From Trochalopteron elliotii (lineage: Eukaryota > Chordata > Aves > Passeriformes > Leiothrichidae): a DNA stretch of 64,000 bases. The position numbers were made by a program, and so were the translations under genes. Each line of letters starts with the position of its first letter. Position 1 is the stretch's first letter. The stretch spans positions 1,761,580 to 1,825,579 of the forward strand of contig JANPWX010000480.1 of the NCBI GenBank assembly GCA_024734555.1, in the 5' to 3' direction. The notes beneath the pieces are model-generated. The model was not told where the DNA came from. It worked only from the letters and a program-made list of their open reading frames with translations, and did not search any database. Below, one piece after another: positions 13,733 to 27,300 of the stretch.

Positions 13733-16002
13733 TTTGACATGATTACATATTACAGGACAAAAAAAAAGAAATATAATTAGTAGCATCAGGTTTTCCCAAT
13801 TTACAGCACTTGTAAGCTGTAAAAGCTGCCTGGGACACAGCCTCTCCTGAGTAGTTTGTGAAGCTTTGGAAACAATTTTTCAGTTTTTTTCCCTTAATTT
13901 CTTTTTTCGTGAGGGAGAATGAAAAAAACAAAATATTATCTCCAGCACATGTTGAGCAAAGTTTAAAACAAACTTTAATATTGTTATAAATTCCAAGATA
14001 AGTGAACAGGCATCAGGAGAAGGTATACATGAAACAAAGACTGGGTCTGCTATTTTATCTTCAGGAGTGTTTGAAAGTTGATGGCATTATATGAAAATAA
14101 AAAAGCCAACATTATTATAAACAAATGCAAAATGAGCTGCAAAATGAAATGGTGCGGGCTGACAACTATTTAGTGCTTCTTGATACTCTGAGAGTATGAA
14201 AAATGCCTCCTGCTCCCTGCTGACTTATCTGCAGTGCATTTCTTAGCAAGACAGCCATCAATACAACATGAAACCTTCAGCAGCATTATCCCTGCCCATA
14301 AAGTGTGGACAAACAGTGAGCAAATGGAATGAAAAACACTCTTTTAAACACAATGAATTCTTCTGACAGTCCCTGTAGGTCACTCACCTGCACTGAAACT
14401 GAACATATCCTTGCACTAGGATAGGGACTAGTATCAGCATTTACATTCACCTCTTCATTAACTTATAATTTAATGTGGTTGCTTTTCTTTCACCTTTCCT
14501 CTTGTGCTTCACAATTTAATATAAAGCACTTTTTCTACCCATCAGCTGCTCCTAAAGACGACTGTATGTAAGTCTTGTATGTAAAAGTGGGTTCAGTGTA
14601 AGTTTGTGTTCAGACTGTCTCCTGCTCCAAAAAATTGTATGTACCAGGGTTCATTGGGGTACTAACACAGCAGAATTCCCTTTAAAATTGCCTTAGCTGG
14701 ATAACTGGTATCTCATCTGGCCAGAAAAATGGGAGTAGGGACACAGAGATTTAGAAGATCCACACATTCACCTACAGACTCCAGCTAGGCAGGGGCTCCT
14801 GTAACCTGGAAGCACCACCCTTTCTTCAGAAAAGAATCTCAATTATTCCACAAATTGCTGGCTCGCTGCATAGAGATTAGTCTTCTAACAAGGTCAGTCC
14901 TACAGGTGCTGAGATTATACTGGTTTGTTGAGTTTTGGGATGGGTTTTTTTGGTTGGTTGGTGTTTCTTTGTGGTTTTTGGTGCTTTTTTAATATACCCT
15001 GCACATACAGCAGCAGTCTATAGCAAAAACAAGAACGTGGGCACCTGTGGATTACACACATATGCATCTCATTTCTAGAAATATCTCTGACTAGTCAAGT
15101 AGTCTTAGGCAGTTTTGACATTTTTATTGCCTGAATAAAATTTTTAAAGCTTGATCTGAAGTGAATTCAGGGAGGACATTTAAGGACATTGTCTATACTA
15201 TTTTCATTAAGCTGTCAGCTTATTGTCATTTTTCTTGTGCTTTTTAGCCATTTCCTTCTTCTAAAGAGAAAGCTTAGCTTTATTCTGATCTGGTTAATTG
15301 TGGAAAATTGACAGCTGGAACATTTTTTTTAAACAAAATATGGATTCAGGGCATTGGCAAAGCACTGTCTCTGTTTCTGAACTTCAAGGCTTTGCAGCAG
15401 TGGAGAAGCAGCAAGGCAGGAAGCCAAGGAATTAGCCCCAGGCTGTACAGTGTCCTGCAAGAAACAAGCTGTGCTGTGGGATACATAATCACCCCATCCG
15501 CTCTCCCAGTTCAGCCAGTCACCTCCACATCCTCAGGCATGGCAGGCCTCCAGGAGCTGCCTGCTGATGTCCAAGAAGGTGTCAGGAGGGCTCAGCAACA
15601 CTTGGTGGAAGTAGTGTTGTAAAAAGGAAAGATTACCACTTGTAGCAGACAGTTTACTCCATGGACAGGTCTCAGCAGGATGGAATATGTGTCTGAAGGA
15701 CTGAAAATGCCCCACTGATACAGGGCACGTAAGAAATAAGCTAAAAGCCAAATGAGTTCTCAGGTTAGCAATGAAAACAGCCTAAAATCTTTGTGACATC
15801 TTAACAAAAGAGATGCCAAGAGCTCAAACTGCAAGGTCAACAGCGTTGTGGCCACTTCAAACAATCAAGCTGGAGGCCGGGAATGTAAAGAGACACAAGA
15901 ATGATGCTCATGGCTGTCCAAAGGTCAAAGCATTTACAGGATATTGTGTTCCAGAACCAAACTGGGTCTGTCCCTTACTGTATCCAATCTCAGAAGGTAG
16001 TG

Positions 16003-16095
16003 AGCAGTTCACTTGAGCTCATATTCTAGGGTGTATTGAGAACTTTGCAAGGAAGATCTCAATACACTCTAGAACATGAGCTGAAGTGAATTGCT
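16003..16095. other. 39-bp near-perfect hairpin, candidate pre-miRNA or palindromic MITE
   Basis: Positions 16003-16041 pair with 16057-16095 without any bulge. Of 39 positions, 35 are Watson-Crick, two are G-U wobbles (16030/16068 and 16007/16091) and two are mismatches (16023/16075 and 16015/16083). The loop is 15 nt (16042-16056). The size, about 93 nt with a stem of more than three helical turns, fits a Drosha/Dicer substrate. It sits in COL4A6 intron 3, so the COL4A6 transcript would contain the minus-strand version, and the plus strand would fold equally well. A short palindromic MITE is the main alternative. I do not recognise a named microRNA family and no TA target-site duplication is obvious. 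Confidence 0.55.
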
Positions 16096-17243
16096 TCTTT
16101 TTATCTCTTAAGACATGTTTTCCCTCTGCCACATGATGATTGAAATAATTTTTGCATTTCCAGAGCAAACACATCACCAGTTATCAATTACACATTCACA
16201 CCCTAGTAATTCGAAAAAACCATGATTTTTAAAACAGTCATTTTGAAATAGAACATTTTCCTAAATTCAGCCCTGCATATACACATACTCTGGCATTGAA
16301 ATAGACAGGAAAAAATCAGCATTGCTAGTGTTTAAATAAGACTTAATTTCTTTTGTTTTCACTCAGAGGATGAGTTTTCAATACGATTTCAGGAAGTATA
16401 GCTGATAAATTAAACAACTAGTATTATTTCCCTTCTCTTTAAGCCTTTCCAATTCCTCAAGTACCTACTGTGTGCTCTTTCCTCCTTTCATCTACAAAAG
16501 CAAAATCTGCAAGATTCATTTTCATACATGTTAAAATGCTTTAGAGCTTAAGATAAAACATTAAGTAGATGGTGTCTGGACAAAAATTAACATTGCAATT
16601 GAAGGCAGAGTGAAGTCAGTTACTGCATTGCCCTAAGAGAGGAGATAAGCAGCTGCATTAAGATAAGTTATAGTCTGTTCATACAAGCAAAAGAAATTAA
16701 AGATTTGTACAGAAATCTTGCTTTAACATTTGGGTTCTTCAAATGAAGACTTCAGAGAGAGAGACTTTAGCTACATAAGCAACTTTGTCAAAGGGAATTG
16801 CTCAGATCCATTTTGAGTTATTATTCCTCCACAACCAAATACACAAATCAAAAACACTTCCACAAATAAACAGAAGCTATTACAGTAAGTCCCGGGCAAA
16901 ATCTGTGCTAGAAGCCCACACTACTTTGATTTTCCTAATTTTAATTGTTGTAATCTACTTAAAAACCATCTGACTTCTTTTGAACTAGGGCTCAGATCAC
17001 ATAAAGAAATAGGATTCCATTGAAGACTCATTACAAAGCGAGCCATTTGTAAATCTTTAGAAGAGCTTTTGAAATCTTGGCCAGGGACATTTGAAATGCA
17101 GCTGGTCTTCATTATTTGTCTTTTCATGAGGTCATTAGATGGAGAATTACACGTATTAACATGGTGTTTGTTCGTTTATTTATTTATTTCTAAGAAGATT
17201 GCTAAGAGGCAAGGACAAGTTGTACTAGTCTAAACAAACTTAC

Positions 17244-17327
17244 CCGTGCACCCTTCTCTGGAAAACATTTGCATCCAGCACTGCAATCACGGCCCCCACA
17301 CGGCCCACTGTAGGACTTCTTTCCACC
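17244..17327 (-). CDS. COL4A6: COL4A6 exon 3: start of the 7S domain of collagen alpha-6(IV)
   Basis: This 84-nt, 28-codon exon encodes the N-terminal cysteine-rich segment of a type IV collagen chain. In basement membranes this 7S domain cross-links four protomers. Read on the minus strand it gives [15 protein letters not shown] followed by [13 protein letters not shown], with cysteines at exon residues 10, 15, 19 and 21, ending where the Gly-X-Y region begins. From memory, the ending CFPEKGAR and the KSY...PCGG pattern fit COL4A6 better than COL4A2 (CYPEKGGR) or COL4A4 (CVPEKGSR). The acceptor is a T-rich tract ending TTTTTTAG just above 17327. The donor is GTAAGT at 17243-17238. The reading phase joins exon 2 at a codon boundary. 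The exon is too short to show up as a long open frame. Confidence 0.95.
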
Positions 17328-19192
17328 CTAAAAAAGAAAAAAAAAAATTAAAATTTGAATTTCATAACTGTTTGCTAGCTGAAGATCTTTAATTAAAACA
17401 CTTGGTTTCGACACTTCTCATCTACATTGCCTTTGTAGTGTGAGTTTGCTGGGAAGTAATTGGGAAAAATGTAATTACATTTTAACTTCTCCACAATTGG
17501 CTCCTTTTCGGAACCACCAAATAAACAGAAAAAATTGGGTTAGAAATTCTTTGAGGACAAGTGAATTTACACAAGTTGGTAAGTTGGTGCACTCTGCAAG
17601 GTGCAGAGTGCTGCCCAGGGCTCTCAAACCCATAAAAGCAGATGCTTTGAGATACACAGCACACTATTAGACTACTATGCCATCTTGCACAAACAAGTAT
17701 CTTAACATCAATAGGAGCTATCAAGACAAATTTAATTTTAGGACCCTTGCATGTTTCTAAGAACAAGAAGCTGCATCCCTTAACCACCAGAATAAAAGCT
17801 GCTGGATGAGAGAAAATGGCATTTTTAACTAAGAACACATGTGCAAGGAAGTGTATAGGAAACCACCATGAATTTGGATTCAAACTGAAAATATATCCCA
17901 AATTTGCTGCACTGGCATTAGTTGTTTCAAGAATAATTACAATATTTATGTCAATCTGAGGTCCCTATATCACAAACTTAATTCCCAGCTAATAGAGTAC
18001 ATGAAATTTAACTACATGAATTTAGTTTAGAGAGTTTGACCTACTTCCACACTAAACAGGTTTGAGGGACTGGGCTTCCCAAAGCTCTGCAATGCAACTG
18101 ACAACTGTAAATCCTGGAAAAAAGGTCCCCTTGAGCAATGAGTTTTGTCACACACTATGAACACCCCTCTGTAAGGAAACTTTCACTGTCCAGCACTGTA
18201 CAGTCCCTAGGCTTTGAAATTCTGAAAGGAATAAACATTTAAGCTTCTCATAGCAAGGTGATCGAACTAAATGCCAAAACAAGTTCAGACTGGAGCCAAA
18301 CATTTCCTTACTAAAAGCATTCACAGGAAATATTTTTAAAGCCTTTAAAATCTCCTGACAGTGAGGAACGTGAAAAATGAAAGATAATTCATGCAAGCTT
18401 CTCAACTTTTGAGCTTCTTTGAATCAGCTTCTCAAAAGAAAGTAACTAATGTGATATCACTTGATCAGTGTTCTGCTGAAGGTAAATAAAAACCTCTATA
18501 CATGCTGACGTTTACACTGTTCTGCTAAATTAAACACCTTTGGTTTTAGAATGAACAGATATTAACAAAAAAGCCTTAAATTCAATCTGCCATAATTCCC
18601 TATCCAGAAAGGAGTGTTATCTCCTGCTGTAAAATAGTCATAACAACCTTCAAGCAATCCTAAGAGGCATCAAATATTAAAAAGAAATCCTATGAAACCA
18701 CTTTGCAGACTTTTCCACAAACTGAAAGTATGTCCCTATTTTGTGTAAAATCGTGGTCACCGTGTACTTCCAGGTTTCTCTTTCACAGCATGAGGAGTCA
18801 CTTTGCTCACTTGTGAATGAAGGCATTTGGAAAGGAAGCAAAGCAAAGCCAGTTGGCTTCAAACCAGGTGTACATACCCTGAGTATTTTATTTAGGGGAA
18901 GTAGCTGACATCAGACACTCCATGACTATTTAAATCACAGACAGCCATGTGCATAATATTTGTGTACACAACTCTAAAGGCTGCTAGAATATAAGATTCT
19001 AGACAACAGTGTTCTCTGCCTGAATGGTTATACATTTTCCCATTGAAATATATGAATGCAAGGTCAGTCAAACATTTGCAGATGGTAACCTGACCATGTA
19101 AACATGAGCCTGTCATACTTGTTCTGTGCATGTAGTCAGGGAAGAGATTTTTTTCCTACTGTTCTACATTTCAGATTGATGAATATGCTCCT

Positions 19193-19212
19193 AAAAAAAA
19201 AATAAAAAAAAT
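19193..19212. repeat. Short A-rich tract
   Basis: A run of A broken by two T residues. This is simple low-complexity sequence in intron 2. Confidence 0.7.
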
Positions 19213-22200
19213 AAGGCTATTAGTTATAGTAATAAGCTCCACCATTATAAGAGAAATTAATGAAACCATTTTCATTTCATTGCATGGAAGCAGATCAGGA
19301 TCTTGAAAACAAAAACAAAATAGCAGCACTGTTACACAAATACATACTCTGAGATTTAATATCAACTGAGTAACATACATCCTGATTTTAACTGAGTTAT
19401 TTCAGATTTACATAAGAATTACTACCATGATTTCAATGTAGAAAAACCCACTCTATTTGAGAAGTATTGATACAAGTGAGAAACTATTATTAAAAGACAT
19501 TCAAAACCAAGAGTATTGTAAGGACAATTTTCCTCTCATGCTTCTGGTGCACCTCTATCAAGCATTTATGCACAGTTGATTCATGCAGAAGCAGTGGCAT
19601 TCAAATCTTTCCATTGACTTCAGCTTGTTCTGGAGTGGAGCCAAGGAGAGTAAAGAGACCTGACAGCTGTGATGCCATAAGACGTGTCCCAAAATGTTCA
19701 GTCCAGCTTCTCCAGAGCAACATGCAAGGCAACAGAATAAATGGACGTGACCTGGAAGGATTTGCCTGCAAATCTGAAAATTGTAGGTAGGAGTCAACCA
19801 TCTAACAACGGACTTTAGTGGGAGATCTCCAGGAAGCAGAGCTCAGATGCAGGAGCATCCTGGGCTCAATTTTGCATGGGCTGGGCATCTCCATTTTACA
19901 CAAAAACAACACCTGTATCCCAAACTAATGGTTACAGATGCAGTATTTGTTTCTTCAGATCATTAATATACTTAATCTAGATTAAATTTCCAAAACCAGT
20001 GGCACACGTCAGCTGCAGATAGGATGGAATCTGTCAAGAACCACTCTCATGAGCAGCAAAATATTATGGTCCACAGGTATAAAGTTTACCCATCTTTTCA
20101 CCAAGGTCACTCCTTCCTTTTGGGGTGGGACAGATAAACAACTCACCAACTCATCTGCTCTCACCTAAGCTTTCACTCTATTTTTTAAACAGACAATATT
20201 CATCACATGTTACAGAAGGGCCGAAAGGCCCAAAGAGCTGAAAGTCCATATAATTATAGAGTATCTAAATAAAAACATATGCAGTCATCTCCTGGAACTG
20301 TCAGAACACTACCTGCTATAGTGCCAACATGATTAACTCTTCAACCTTTATCTCTGTAGACATTCTATTCCCTTGCATTTTGTGATCCTGAAAATAAGAG
20401 CTGATTTGTATGTGGATGCATCCTCCTTGATTTCCCCGGAGGTTTTGTCATGGACTGGAGCAAGAACAGAGCAAAGCCACTGCAAACAGCACAGTGAGAC
20501 ATCCCACTGCGTTTTAAGTCCTCTAGGAAAGATTTACTACATCAGCTCTGGAAAGTACCACGGCACATAGCGTGTTCTTGGTTAATTAAATCACAAAAGA
20601 AACCAGGGAGGCACTTTGTGCTCCACCCACAAAATACTTCAAAGAGTAGAATGGCAGAGAAATTGCTCTCCTTTAGGGGAAGAAGATGTCTGCTACTATG
20701 TTTGAGTTGGTCCTTGCACAATGGGTCCTTGTTGTTAACTAATGTTTGGGCACCATAATAATAAACATAATTAAGAAAAAAATGTGTGTTTTTTTAAAGG
20801 AAACATCTTTGGAGCTGTTCCTCTATCCTGTATGCTATTTCTAGTGTACTATTTCTATCTTCAGGGAGTGGGCCTTAGCAAGTCACAACATGTCCCAGGA
20901 GCATACAACTGTCTACTCCTGGCTGTGAACAACTTTGCACTCTTGATTGATCATTTATCCTTTATGAAAAACGCAGAATACCACCAGGATATCAGAACCA
21001 TTTCCAAACATCTTGTGCTAGCACAAATGTCAGTGAAAAATCAGTTCCTCTATGTTAAAATGAAAAATAACGAAATATACATATAGTACATCCTTAAAAT
21101 TGTATGTACATCTGTGTTCACCTTCAACAAAGCAAACAAATTAAAAGCAATAAGAGTAGAATTCAGACATGTTGTTTGTCTGTAGCCCTACAACTCTGCA
21201 AAAGAAAAGTTGCACAAAAGGCCCATCCAAGCAGCAAATGCAGTCTAAATGCCCTTTGAAGTCCAAAGGCTCCCCATTTAGTCCCTAACAGAGGATAAAT
21301 CAGTTGGCAATTAAGAATTTTCCATCACTATAAAAAATCAGAATTACAAAGAATAAGCAATAGGTGGAAAATCATAAAAGTAAATTATGTTAAAAAGCCA
21401 AGAGTATGCATTTGAGATACTATATCATCATGCAAGCAGGCTTACATAACTAAGCATGGATTTATTAAAGTAATTCCCTTTTCTAGCTAGAGCTGTAGAG
21501 AGTGAAGTGACTTTGATGAGCCCTCCTATCACACTGATGAAAATAACCATATGTTTCTAAACACAGCTTATCTATAAACACATTTATCTTAACATTCTCT
21601 ACAAACACAGTGGTGGTCCTGCAAAATATTTTTCAAACAAACTATCTCTGGGAAGACACAGGGAGGGCAAAAATTTTATCTACTGGAAATACTACATTTC
21701 ATGCATTTTTTTCATTCCATAAGGAACAAAGGTTAGAAAAAAAGAAAACCTGAAAAATTAGTCTTTTCAGGATAAAATAAAATGGATGGTTTTGACATTG
21801 GAGAGAGAGATCTGGGCACACCTCTCACGTTCTGCAGCAAGGCCCAGGAGCTTGGGTTTCAGCAGCATGTGAATCCAAAAGCCTGCAGGCTCTGGCTGCT
21901 GATGGGGAAAAAAAAAAAGTCAGGCAGAGACCAGGCAGGCTTTCTACAGACAAAACTTATTTCCCAGCATTCATCTACACCAAGAGATTCTTTGGGGCCT
22001 TTCAAGTTTTACCCCCAGCAGTATTCCCAATGAAAGTCACTTTTTCAAACCCATGGGAGCAAATAAAACACCTGTCCATCAGTTGGACGAGAACAAAAGC
22101 AAGAAACATCTCAAAATCCAGATACAAATGGTGGGGGTGAAGGGGTGCAAGGAAAAGACAGAACAGCTTCAGATCAGGCAGAGAAGAATAACAAGGGGTT

Positions 22201-22912
22201 GGAGGACACGAGGCTGGGAATTCAGGACTTTTAGATACCAGAAATAAAACCCTTTCCAAATTCTGCCCAACCTGTGTAAACAGCTACAGCCAGGTCTGCT
22301 TGCTCCCTGTTCTCCAGCTGAGAATGTCTGGGTTGCTTTGAGATATGCAGGTCCTGCACATTCTCAGGAATCCCACTCTCACCTCACGTTCACACCACAG
22401 CTCTGAGGGGAACTCATCCCAGGCCCTGGAAATTCAATGAGGGGACCAAGAAAAATTCATAAAGACACAATGAAAGTGTGCTTTTCTGCACTTCTTCTCT
22501 GTAGAGCAGCAATGGCACAGCCCCTGGAAGGGCTTTGCTGGACCTGTCTCTGAAGCTGGTTGGACACATGTGCAGAACAAACACAGCACCACAGTTTTAG
22601 ATGGTCACTCAGGACTCTGAGGGTTCTGGTTTATCCGAGATGTAAAATCAACCTGCAACTTTATTGCCCCAGAATAATCCCACTTCCATCACACTTAGAT
22701 ATAGCACATAATGTGCACAACAGGACGTTGTATTTACTGTTACAGCTCTTGGCTCAGGTTGATTTTCTGGGCTGCCCTTCTCATTTCACTGAGGCTCTCA
22801 AGCAACCTGTCCTTTCATGGTAAAACAACCCCTTGTAGTGATCCAGCCAGTCCAGCCCTTCCCTGCAGGGCACAGCTGCTTTGCTTAAGGATTCCCCTGC
22901 AGGCAGCCCAGC

Positions 22913-23517
22913 GAGCACACTGCACACTTACCACAGAGCACATTGCACACTCACTGCAGAGCACACTGCACACACTGCAGAGCACACTGCACACTCACTA
23001 CAGAGCACACTGCACACTTACCACAGAGCACATTGCACACTTACCACAGAGCACATTGCACACTCATACAGAGCACACTGCACACTCACTACAGAGCACA
23101 CTGCACACCACAGAGCACATTGCACACTTACCACAGAGCACATTGCACACTCATACAGAGCACACTGCACACTCACTACAGAGCACACTGCACACTACAG
23201 AGCACACTGCACACTACAGAGCACATTGCACACTCATACAGAGCACATTGCACACTCATACAGAACACACTGCACACTCATACAGAGCACACTGCACACT
23301 ACAGAGCACATTGCACACTCATACAGAGCACACTGCACACTATAGAGCACATTGCACACTCACTACAGAGCACACTGCACACCACAGAGCACACTGCACA
23401 CTTACCACAGAGCACACTGCACACTCACTGCAGAGCACACTGCACACTACAGAGCACACTGCACACTCATACAGAGCACGTTGCACACTCATACAGAGCA
23501 CATTGCACACTTACTAC
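22913..23517. repeat. Variable-unit minisatellite, 28 units of 19-23 bp
   Basis: This is a tandem array of a constant core, GAGCACAYTGCACAC, joined by a spacer of 4 to 8 bases. The spacers are TTACCACA, TCACTACA, TCACTGCA, TCATACA, TACA or CACA, giving units of mostly 19, 22 or 23 bp. I count 28 units. The core has a C/T variant. A higher-order block recurs: spacer order TTACCACA, TCATACA, TCACTACA in units 6-8 repeats in units 10-12. All three forward frames are open over long stretches, yielding His/Thr/Cys-rich pseudo-proteins such as STLHTHYRAHC. These are repeat artefacts without a credible start context or domain. Confidence 0.97.
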
Positions 23518-24385
23518 ATGGTTCAGCCATATGTAAATCATACAGCAACTCAAGAAACCATTAAAGGCTGTGTTCTAAATGCTGGAGAAAACCCTGACTT
23601 CTTGTGATAATTTCTCTTCCTAGTGGCACTGATAAAGGAGAAGCGAGAAAATATAAACTGAGGTAAAGAACTATAAAATGTCAAAGGAAATTTAAGTATT
23701 TCCATTGTGTAGCCATGTATTTAATTTACTGTTAGGCCGATTTAATTTCAAGTAGGACTTCTGAGCAGAGCAGATGTCTATTCATCAACTGTGGATCTTG
23801 CAAACTTTTGCCACGACAAAATGCACAATCTCCATTAGGGATAATCTTACCTGTCTGGAGTGGGAAAAGACAAAAAGCCTTTATAACATTTATCTAGATT
23901 AAACAGAAGAGAGGAGGTATAGCTTGATGCAGTATTTTGACAGGATAAGAGTATGTTTGCTGAGGAATAGGTACTGATTAAATCTGAGACAAAGTGTGCC
24001 GTAAACATTTCTCCCAGGAAACCAAAAAAGAACAAAACATAGAACTGGCAGAATAAATGTATTCTTTTATTTACAAATATCCTATTCTATTTTTTAAGTG
24101 TGTTTCTAGGCTACCAAGCAGAGTATGAACTTTAGAATGATATATTAGAAAACACAGAACCAAATGTCTCAGTTAGTACTGGATAAGGGAAGGAAAAACT
24201 GAGACAAAAGGAAACTATTCTTAGCAACAGTTAAAAAAACTGAAATATGTCTTTAGAGACATCATTATCACAACTCCTCAAGCTGAAAATAATGCAAACA
24301 TCAATTTCATCTTTTAATTTCCTTTTTTTCCCCTATGTAAGTAAAATTTTTTTTGATTTTTTTTGTTTCAGATATTATTTTATAT

Positions 24386-24394
24386 GGGGGGGGG
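24386..24394. repeat. G9 run
   Basis: Nine consecutive G residues follow a T-rich stretch and precede an A-rich one. It is a low-complexity site and a likely sequencing-length uncertainty. Confidence 0.8.
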
Positions 24395-27300
24395 CAGAAA
24401 ACAAGGCTTTTGTTTTCAGCCTGTTTTACAGATAAGAAAAGGAATACAATTAGCATATGCAACATCAACCTTTGGATGTCAAGCTTGTCACAGAACCTCA
24501 CATGAAATTTGAAGGAATATTTTTTTCAGTCTTTATTAAACCACGCAAAGGAAAATCTGTCATCAGAAAGACTAAAACTATCTACAAAATTAGATTGTGG
24601 AGTCTGATGCAATTTAGAACAGAAATGCCTACTTGATATAATCTTCAGAACTCTTTTATGCCAAAGGCATAGATCTTTATCAATAGGTGTGTGTGTGCCC
24701 TTGCAAGTAACTGTTTGAAATGGTGACTCGTTAAAATTTTTAACCCTCTAATCCCCTTTTACCACTGTCCAACCTAAAGCCATACTGCCTGGACTTCTCA
24801 TTTGGGAGATGATAAAAAGCAACTCAGGAAGTAAAAGTAGCTAAAATGAAGTCTTAACCAATTAACATTAAAAAAATAGACAAGGCTAAAGAGTTACTTA
24901 TTTCTGGAAGTCCAAGCAAGTATGTTTACAGAAGTTAGTTTGTAAAATGATAAAGTCATCCTGTAAGAGTACATTCATTCTGCCTAAGGCATCACCTTGT
25001 TCTGTCTTCCCTAAAACCCACTAGAGATAATAATGGACAGATGTCACCTAAACAGAGAAACCAATACAGTGGAGATAAAAATCACAACATTTCACTGAAA
25101 TCAACATTTATGACCTGTTTGTACAAATCCTCACAAGCAGTCCCTCAGGATTGACTCCACTGCTGTGCAGTTAGAACTGCTCAGACATGGAGGACTCAGA
25201 GGGTAAAGCTTTTCATTCAAGAACCAGCTGCCATCATAATCAAAGTAAGTTCTATTTTAAAAATAAAAAAATAAAGGAATTACTGCTCAGAATGGACACA
25301 GTTGAAATTATACCATCAAATAACTCATTTGAAGCTTTCAAAATGTCCTAAATTGTGCTTTGGGTTAATTTATTTCTTAGCTGTCAGGCGTGGTGTGATA
25401 AGGGATGACCTACAGTACACATCCAGCACCTAGCCAGGAGATTAAAAATTGCTGTGCATGCAATGTAGAAAACACACTACTAGAAAATTCTTAGTAATTT
25501 AATATCCAACCTTGAACATTATCACTGAGAACAACAAACCCAACAATTCATGAAACGAAGATTAGTGCTAAAATTTACGGTCTCATTGAGCAACAAGCTA
25601 GCTATGCACAGCTGTCCCTCCTGAGAAAAAAACACCCACGCTATTTCAAACAACTTGTTTCAAGGACTTTGCCAACTTAAGCAGTTTCTTTTTATTTTTT
25701 TGGCCACATGCATAATAATAACATGACAAATATAAGTAAAAAGTCCAAAGGAAGAATAAACAATTCTTCTCTATACTGGGTATTCATTTCTCCTATGTTT
25801 TTGTCTTATTGTACTTTCACTTGCATGCTATTTAGTTCAAATTGTACTGTATTAAGAAAAGACTACTCCATTTTTACCTTAATTGGTAAACTGGATTCTA
25901 ACTTTTACACTGGCTCCTGTTGAAAAATACCATGGTTTGTGACACAAAACAACAGATGTTCCTAAAATAACAGACTCAGATATTTCCAACTGCTATCACT
26001 CACAAGGAAATGCCAGGCAGAGAAAGGAACTGTTCTTATTGGCACTGGGCCCACCAGGGACCTGCCCTACAAAGTGCTGAGCACCCTGAGATTCAGTGAG
26101 ATGAGAGCACACTCAGCAAATCAAAGCCTCTCTCAGAACCAACAGAAAATATGTCTAACAGAGTACTGATGAAAAATCACTATTCTACCAAGTGCCAAAT
26201 GCACCTGCACCCTGACAGGTGTTAACAGCATTTAGAAACTAGGAGTTAACAGCATTGCTGGTTAGCTGCCCTCCCTCCTTCAACCAAGGCTTACCCCAGA
26301 ATTTTATTTTTACACCTTTTATTTCTTCATCTGGTTAATCAAACAGGTTCTTCACCGGCCTTTAGTCCGACCAAGTCCACTCACAAATCACCTGTGTTAA
26401 TTTGCTGAAAAAAGCTGTGGAGATTACCAGCAAATATAATTCAGGAAGAAAGACACGCTGGTTCCATGGTAACATGAAAGTCAATGAGCCCACCTTGAAA
26501 CCTGGAAACAATGAGCCCTTTCAGGACAGGGAGCAGAGGGGAGGGACCGTGTCTTATTGAGATGTTGGGTCCTTTCAGATTGTTTGCCAGTGAGATTTTT
26601 TTCTTAAGGAGAAAAGGCACACTGTAAATTTGCCTTGCACGAGTTCATTTGATTTGGAGCCTGTTACCAAGACTGTTGAATTCCCATTGACCAAGCCTGC
26701 CCCAAAAAGCAACAACAGCACAGATCACAATGAGAGCCAATCCCCTCGCAGCCCTGTGGCTTTGTTCAGGGATACACAGTTGCAACATGACACGCTGAAG
26801 AATTCTGATGCTACAGCCATCAGAAAAAAAAAATGAACGGCCTACAGGATAATATTATATCCTATTATATCCTAAAGAAGAAAATTTGGGGAGAGTTTTA
26901 GAAAAAATCAGCCAATTTAGCATGAAAAAAGAAAACCTATCCATCTGAACTGACAGAAAACGTACAGACCTGCCCTGAATTTCCCAAAGCCACCTCTGCC
27001 CCAGCATCACAACAGGCTTAGTAATACTCATGTGTATTGCAGTTTCAGAGAATAATTCAAGACTACCATTGCATGGCCCTTTGAAGGGTTAAACTAAGGA
27101 GCAACACAGAGTTTAGATCTGGACAAGGGATAATTACAGACCACATCTACCTCCCCTACATGTTGAGCAGACCAGGTGTGTTCTGCCAATGAACCAATGT
27201 TCAACACTTTAGTTGAATCCCCCAGCCTCCTTTCTTCCCTCGCTGCTTTTTTACTTCAGCTATAGAAGGCTCAGGAGACAGTAAATGCAGAAGGTATTCC

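Larger units (their letters stand above)
1..17243 (-). other. COL4A6: COL4A6 intron 3 (3' part outside window)
   Basis: This stretch lies downstream, in transcript direction, of the GTAAGT donor of the exon at 17244-17327, so it is the visible part of COL4A6 intron 3. Both strands were read for a Gly-X-Y exon (GGN every third codon, flanked by AG and GT) and none was found. It is AT-rich and CpG-poor, with scattered open frames up to 163 codons that match nothing I recognise. It holds the hairpin at 16003-16095, an AT-dinucleotide tract at 13666-13732 and an A-rich tract at 9847-9900. Exon 4 is therefore probably beyond position 1. A short or diverged exon could have been missed by eye. Confidence 0.8.

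Noticed and set aside
15308..15622. 104-codon plus-strand frame and overlapping minus-strand frame at 15533-15751
   Set aside because: No homology or conserved motif was recognised, and both strands are open by chance over the same short GC-richer stretch.
22913..23517. CRISPR-like array
   Set aside because: The units are direct tandem copies with 4-8 base spacers of a few recurring types. There are no unique spacers and the genome is vertebrate.
22711..23607. 298-codon frame with STLHTHYRAHC repeats
   Set aside because: It is produced by the minisatellite. The other two forward frames are also open, and the start lies in unrelated sequence.
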